Source: an uncultured Eubacteriales bacterium (GTDB lineage Bacteria > Bacillota > Clostridia > Oscillospirales > Butyricicoccaceae). Taken from it: a stretch of DNA of 7,264 nt. Each line of letters begins with the position of its first letter. Position 1 is the first letter of the stretch. Position numbers and translations under genes: made by a program. Below are positions 5,803 to 7,264 of the stretch, piece after piece. The stretch spans positions 1-7,264 of the forward strand of contig USML01000087.1 in assembly GCA_900555855.1 (NCBI GenBank). Direction: 5' to 3'. The notes beneath the pieces were generated by a model. The model made no database searches. It was not told the DNA's origin and worked only from the letters and a program-made list of their open reading frames with translations.

Positions 5803-5877
5803 GCGCCGCGGGATGTATCCCGCATTGAAAAACGGGCGCTGGAAAAGCTGGCAAAATGCTTCGGCGAGGACGATTAA
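5803..5877 (+). CDS. sigK: 3' end segment of sporulation sigma factor sigma-K
   Basis: From 5815 to the TAA at 5875-5877 the frame reads VSRIEKRALEKLAKCFGEDD. SRIEKRAL following the recognition helix is characteristic of sigma-K (B. subtilis SigK has SYVSRIEKRAL at this place); SigE, SigF and SigG diverge in the last residues of this motif. The segment has no start codon and no ribosome binding site, and an in-frame TAA sits at 5800-5802. It cannot be made alone and is the C-terminal part of region 4.2. In B. subtilis and C. difficile, sigK is split by the skin element and rejoined in the mother cell. Here the split would lie only ~20 codons from the end. The alternative is a dead fragment left by an old insertion. 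Confidence 0.75.
   Translation, partial: APRDVSRIEKRALEKLAKCFGEDD
5808..5823. other. Putative attachment site (attR) with GT crossover core
   Basis: GCGGGAT-GT-ATCCCGC is a perfect 7-bp-arm dyad around a non-palindromic dinucleotide, the geometry serine recombinases need for oriented crossover. Sequence to the right of GT encodes VSRIEKRAL in the sigma-K frame. To the left the codon is GAT (Asp) where sigma-K proteins have Tyr, and a stop lies four codons further up. The change from foreign to sigma-K sequence therefore falls at this core. Confidence 0.6.
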
Positions 5878-5885
5878 GCCGTTTC

Positions 5886-5915
5886 GCATATTTTGTTCGA
5901 AAAAAGCGATACTAT
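5886..5915 (+). promoter_or_regulatory. Candidate sporulation-sigma promoter of the lipoprotein
   Basis: GCATATT (5886-5892), then 15 bases, then GATACTAT (5908-5915). This fits the sigma-E pattern (KMATATT, 14-15 bases, CATACAAT-like) with two -10 mismatches. The forespore pattern (GnATA ... CATnnTA) fits about as well. The site is 29 bases before the lipoprotein ATG. No strong terminator separates it from the sigK stop, so mother-cell readthrough is also possible. Confidence 0.35.
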
Positions 5916-5943
5916 GCCTGATGACAGAATCAGGAGGAATCGC

Positions 5944-6516
5944 ATGATGAAAAAGCAATGGATCGCAATTCTGCTGGCGGGCCTGCTGGTCATGAGCCTG
6001 TCCGCCTGCGGCAAAAAACAGCCTGCTTCCGATCCCACGCCCAAGGATCCCAACCAGCAGCAGCCTTCGGAGCCGGGAGATCCCAACGCATCGGACACGC
6101 CGGGCACCTCGGATCAGGAGCCGGTCTTTCCGGATTCTCTGGCCCGGGCCGACGCAGAGGTCCGGCTGGATGAGCTGATCTCCGTCCTGGGCCGGAAGGA
6201 AGCGGACCTGGAAAACGCCATGAAGGATGTCAGCACCGTGGGCGACGCCGTTTCCGGCGCGCGGACCTACCGGCATAAGCTGCTGGGCATGGAATCCCAG
6301 GTCTCCTATGCCATCGGCGCCGACGGCACCATCGACAGGATCACCGTCACCACCGACGGCGACACTGCGGAGACCTGGCGCAGCGAGCTTCAGGACACGC
6401 TGCTGGCGCAGCAGCTGGAGGGGGAAACAGACGCCTGGCACTACAGCGACGCGGATGTTCACCTTTCCGCAAAGGATGGGAAAACCGTGGTGGTCCTGGA
6501 AAAAAAGACCGCCTGA
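5944..6516 (+). CDS. Lipoprotein of unknown function
   Basis: AGGAGG (5932-5937) points to the ATG pair at 5944/5947 (190 or 189 residues); an upstream GTG-type start is unsupported. The N-terminus MMKKQWIAILLAGLLVMS leads to the lipobox L-S-A-C with Cys22, so the protein is lipid-anchored on the outer face of the membrane. Residues ~24-62 are a linker rich in Pro, Asp, Gln and Ser. The rest (~65-190) looks like a small alpha/beta domain (ARADAEVRLDELISVLGRKE, then YRHKLLGMESQVSYAIGADG). I recognise no family. The gene lies directly after the sigK end and converges on spo0A. Its promoter resembles sporulation-sigma sites, so a role in the forming spore is possible but unproven. Confidence 0.85.
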   Translation: MMKKQWIAILLAGLLVMSLSACGKKQPASDPTPKDPNQQQPSEPGDPNASDTPGTSDQEPVFPDSLARADAEVRLDELISVLGRKEADLENAMKDVSTVGDAVSGARTYRHKLLGMESQVSYAIGADGTIDRITVTTDGDTAETWRSELQDTLLAQQLEGETDAWHYSDADVHLSAKDGKTVVVLEKKTA

Positions 6517-6521
6517 CGCAA

Positions 6522-6557
6522 AAAACAGCCGGGACGCCAAGTGCTCCCGGCTGTTTT
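6522..6557. terminator. Bidirectional terminator between lipoprotein and spo0A
   Basis: AAAACAGCCGGGA (6522-6534) pairs perfectly with TCCCGGCTGTTTT (6545-6557), a 13-bp stem with a 10-base loop. T-runs on both strands allow it to end the lipoprotein transcript rightward and the spo0A transcript leftward. Confidence 0.85.
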
Positions 6558-6571
6558 GCTGCCGCCGCAAT

Positions 6572-6602
6572 AAAAAACGCGGGGAAGCGTTATCTTCCCC
6601 GC
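6572..6602 (-). terminator. Intrinsic terminator of spo0A
   Basis: On the minus strand GCGGGGAAG (6594-6602), a 6-base loop and CTTCCCCGC (6579-6587) are followed by G and six Ts (6572-6577), then ATTG. It lies 27 bases beyond the spo0A stop and is the first and strongest stop for that gene. Confidence 0.88.
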
Positions 6603-6628
6603 AAACGATCCCGCCGGTCTCCTGCTGC

Positions 6629-7264
6629 TCAGGCGGTCACGCTGACTTTCCGTTCCAGACGGATCCGGTCCGCGATCATGGAGACAAACTCAGAATTGGT
6701 GGGTTTGCCCTTCAGGTTGGAGACCGTATAGCCAAAATAAGAATTGAGCACTTCCACATCGCCCCTGTCCCACGCGACTTCGATGGCGTGACGGATGGCC
6801 CGTTCCACCCGGGAGGAAGTGGTCTTGTATTTCTTCGCGATGGAGGGGTAAAGGACCTTGGTGATGGCGTTGACCACCTCCATGTCGTTTACCGCAAGGA
6901 TAATGGAATCCCGCAGATACTGATAGCCCTTGATATGGGCCGGAACGCCAATGTCATGAATGATCTTGGTAACTCTCATTTCCAGATCCAGCTCCGGCAT
7001 GAGCTGCTTTTTTCGGGGCAGAAAGGTGCCCTCCGTCAGGTTGAACTTGGACACTCTTGCCGCCAGGTCAGAAAGGTCGCAGGGCTTCATGGTAAAATAC
7101 TGGACGCCCAGTGCTGCGGCTTCGCTGCTCATGGCATCGCTGGTGAAAAAGGAAAGCAAGAACACCGCCGGTTTCTTCCGGAGCTCTGCCTCCTGCAGTG
7201 TGCGCACAACGGCGAGGCCGTCCTTTTGGGGAAGCAGTGCGTCAACGATCAGGATATCCGGTTC
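6629..7264 (-). CDS. spo0A: Sporulation master regulator Spo0A, N-terminus missing (window edge)
   Basis: 211 residues are visible; about 50 N-terminal residues lie beyond the edge (family length about 265). The receiver part shows [19 protein letters not shown], with the phospho-acceptor Asp at visible residue 8. It also has LLSFF, with a serine in the switch Ser/Thr position, and the conserved Lys60-Pro61 in FTMKPCD. The Spo0A-specific DNA-binding domain spans ~93-208 ([40 protein letters not shown], and [19 protein letters not shown]), a near-invariant signature. Phosphorylated Spo0A binds 0A boxes and starts sporulation. The ALLP after the aspartate replaces the commoner xxMP. The gene continues upstream out of the window; two terminators follow it. 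Confidence 0.98.
   Translation of the reverse strand, partial: EPDILIVDALLPQKDGLAVVRTLQEAELRKKPAVFLLSFFTSDAMSSEAAALGVQYFTMKPCDLSDLAARVSKFNLTEGTFLPRKKQLMPELDLEMRVTKIIHDIGVPAHIKGYQYLRDSIILAVNDMEVVNAITKVLYPSIAKKYKTTSSRVERAIRHAIEVAWDRGDVEVLNSYFGYTVSNLKGKPTNSEFVSMIADRIRLERKVSVTA

Larger units (their letters stand above)
1..5815. mobile_element. Right part of a proposed sigK-intervening (skin-like) element
   Basis: The right boundary is placed at the GT core (5815-5816), where sigma-K coding sequence starts. A complete large serine recombinase lies next to this end, as expected for an element that encodes its own excisionase. The left junction is not visible: I find no 5' part of a sigma factor on the plus strand. 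The element must therefore extend past base 1 if it is intact. The cargo is a mix of regulators, membrane genes and a broken ABC gene, with no phage structural genes seen. If instead the left end has been lost, only the recombinase and the sigK fragment would be relics. Confidence 0.45.

Noticed and set aside
1..5815. CRISPR arrays, tRNA or rRNA genes, insertion-sequence inverted repeats
   Set aside because: I looked for regularly spaced repeats, cloverleaf-like sequences and terminal repeats and saw none. The only regular repeats are the three 7-bp AAAGTGY units and the two TetR operators.
4022..5854. Long minus-strand open frame of 610 codons opposite the recombinase
   Set aside because: The recombinase frame has all catalytic and zinc motifs, and the antisense product has no recognisable domain. 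The antisense frame is a composition artefact.

Overview
The window suggests a spore-forming, GC-rich member of class Clostridia, probably a gut Oscillospiraceae-like lineage. Four things point there: a recognisable spo0A gene at the right edge, a fragment of the sporulation sigma factor sigma-K, a large serine recombinase of the clostridial type, and strong AGGAGG-type ribosome binding sites. The species-level placement is inference.

Layout, left to right. (a) 1-646: the start of a secreted protein on the minus strand, cut by the window edge. It is preceded by an extended -10 promoter with three AAAGTGY repeats at an exact 11-bp period. Beyond it lies AT-richer debris: two hairpins and a relic of a helix-turn-helix gene. 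(b) 647-1839: on the minus strand, an AraC/GyrI-type regulator overlaps by ATGA an ABC transporter ATPase gene that is cut off after about 91 codons. (c) 1991-3780: a minus-strand group headed by a TetR repressor with a consensus promoter and two operators. A strong hairpin terminator follows tetR, then a 49-aa small protein and two membrane proteins, the last with an HEGAH zinc motif. (d) 4016-5752: on the plus strand, a 55-aa small protein and a 521-aa large serine recombinase, behind a structured leader and ending in an intrinsic terminator. (e) 5803-5877: the last ~20 codons of a sigma-K-like sigma factor, with no start of their own and with an in-frame stop just upstream. (f) 5944-6516: a lipoprotein gene with a promoter resembling sporulation-sigma sites. 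(g) 6629-7264: the C-terminal four-fifths of Spo0A on the minus strand, separated from the lipoprotein by two terminator hairpins.

The main interpretation is that 5815 is the right end of a sigK-intervening (skin-like) element. The sigma-K reading frame begins exactly at the centre of a perfect 16-bp dyad (GCGGGAT-GT-ATCCCGC), whose non-palindromic GT core is the expected form of a serine-recombinase crossover. The recombinase gene ends 62 bases before that core. By analogy with the B. subtilis and C. difficile skin elements, excision in the mother cell would rejoin the 5' part of sigK, which lies outside this window, to these last ~20 codons. The insertion falls in the region 4.2 helix-turn-helix, so the unrearranged gene would lack the end of its -35 recognition domain. 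On this reading the genes from 1 to about 5752 are element cargo. The missing left junction is the piece needed to prove it.
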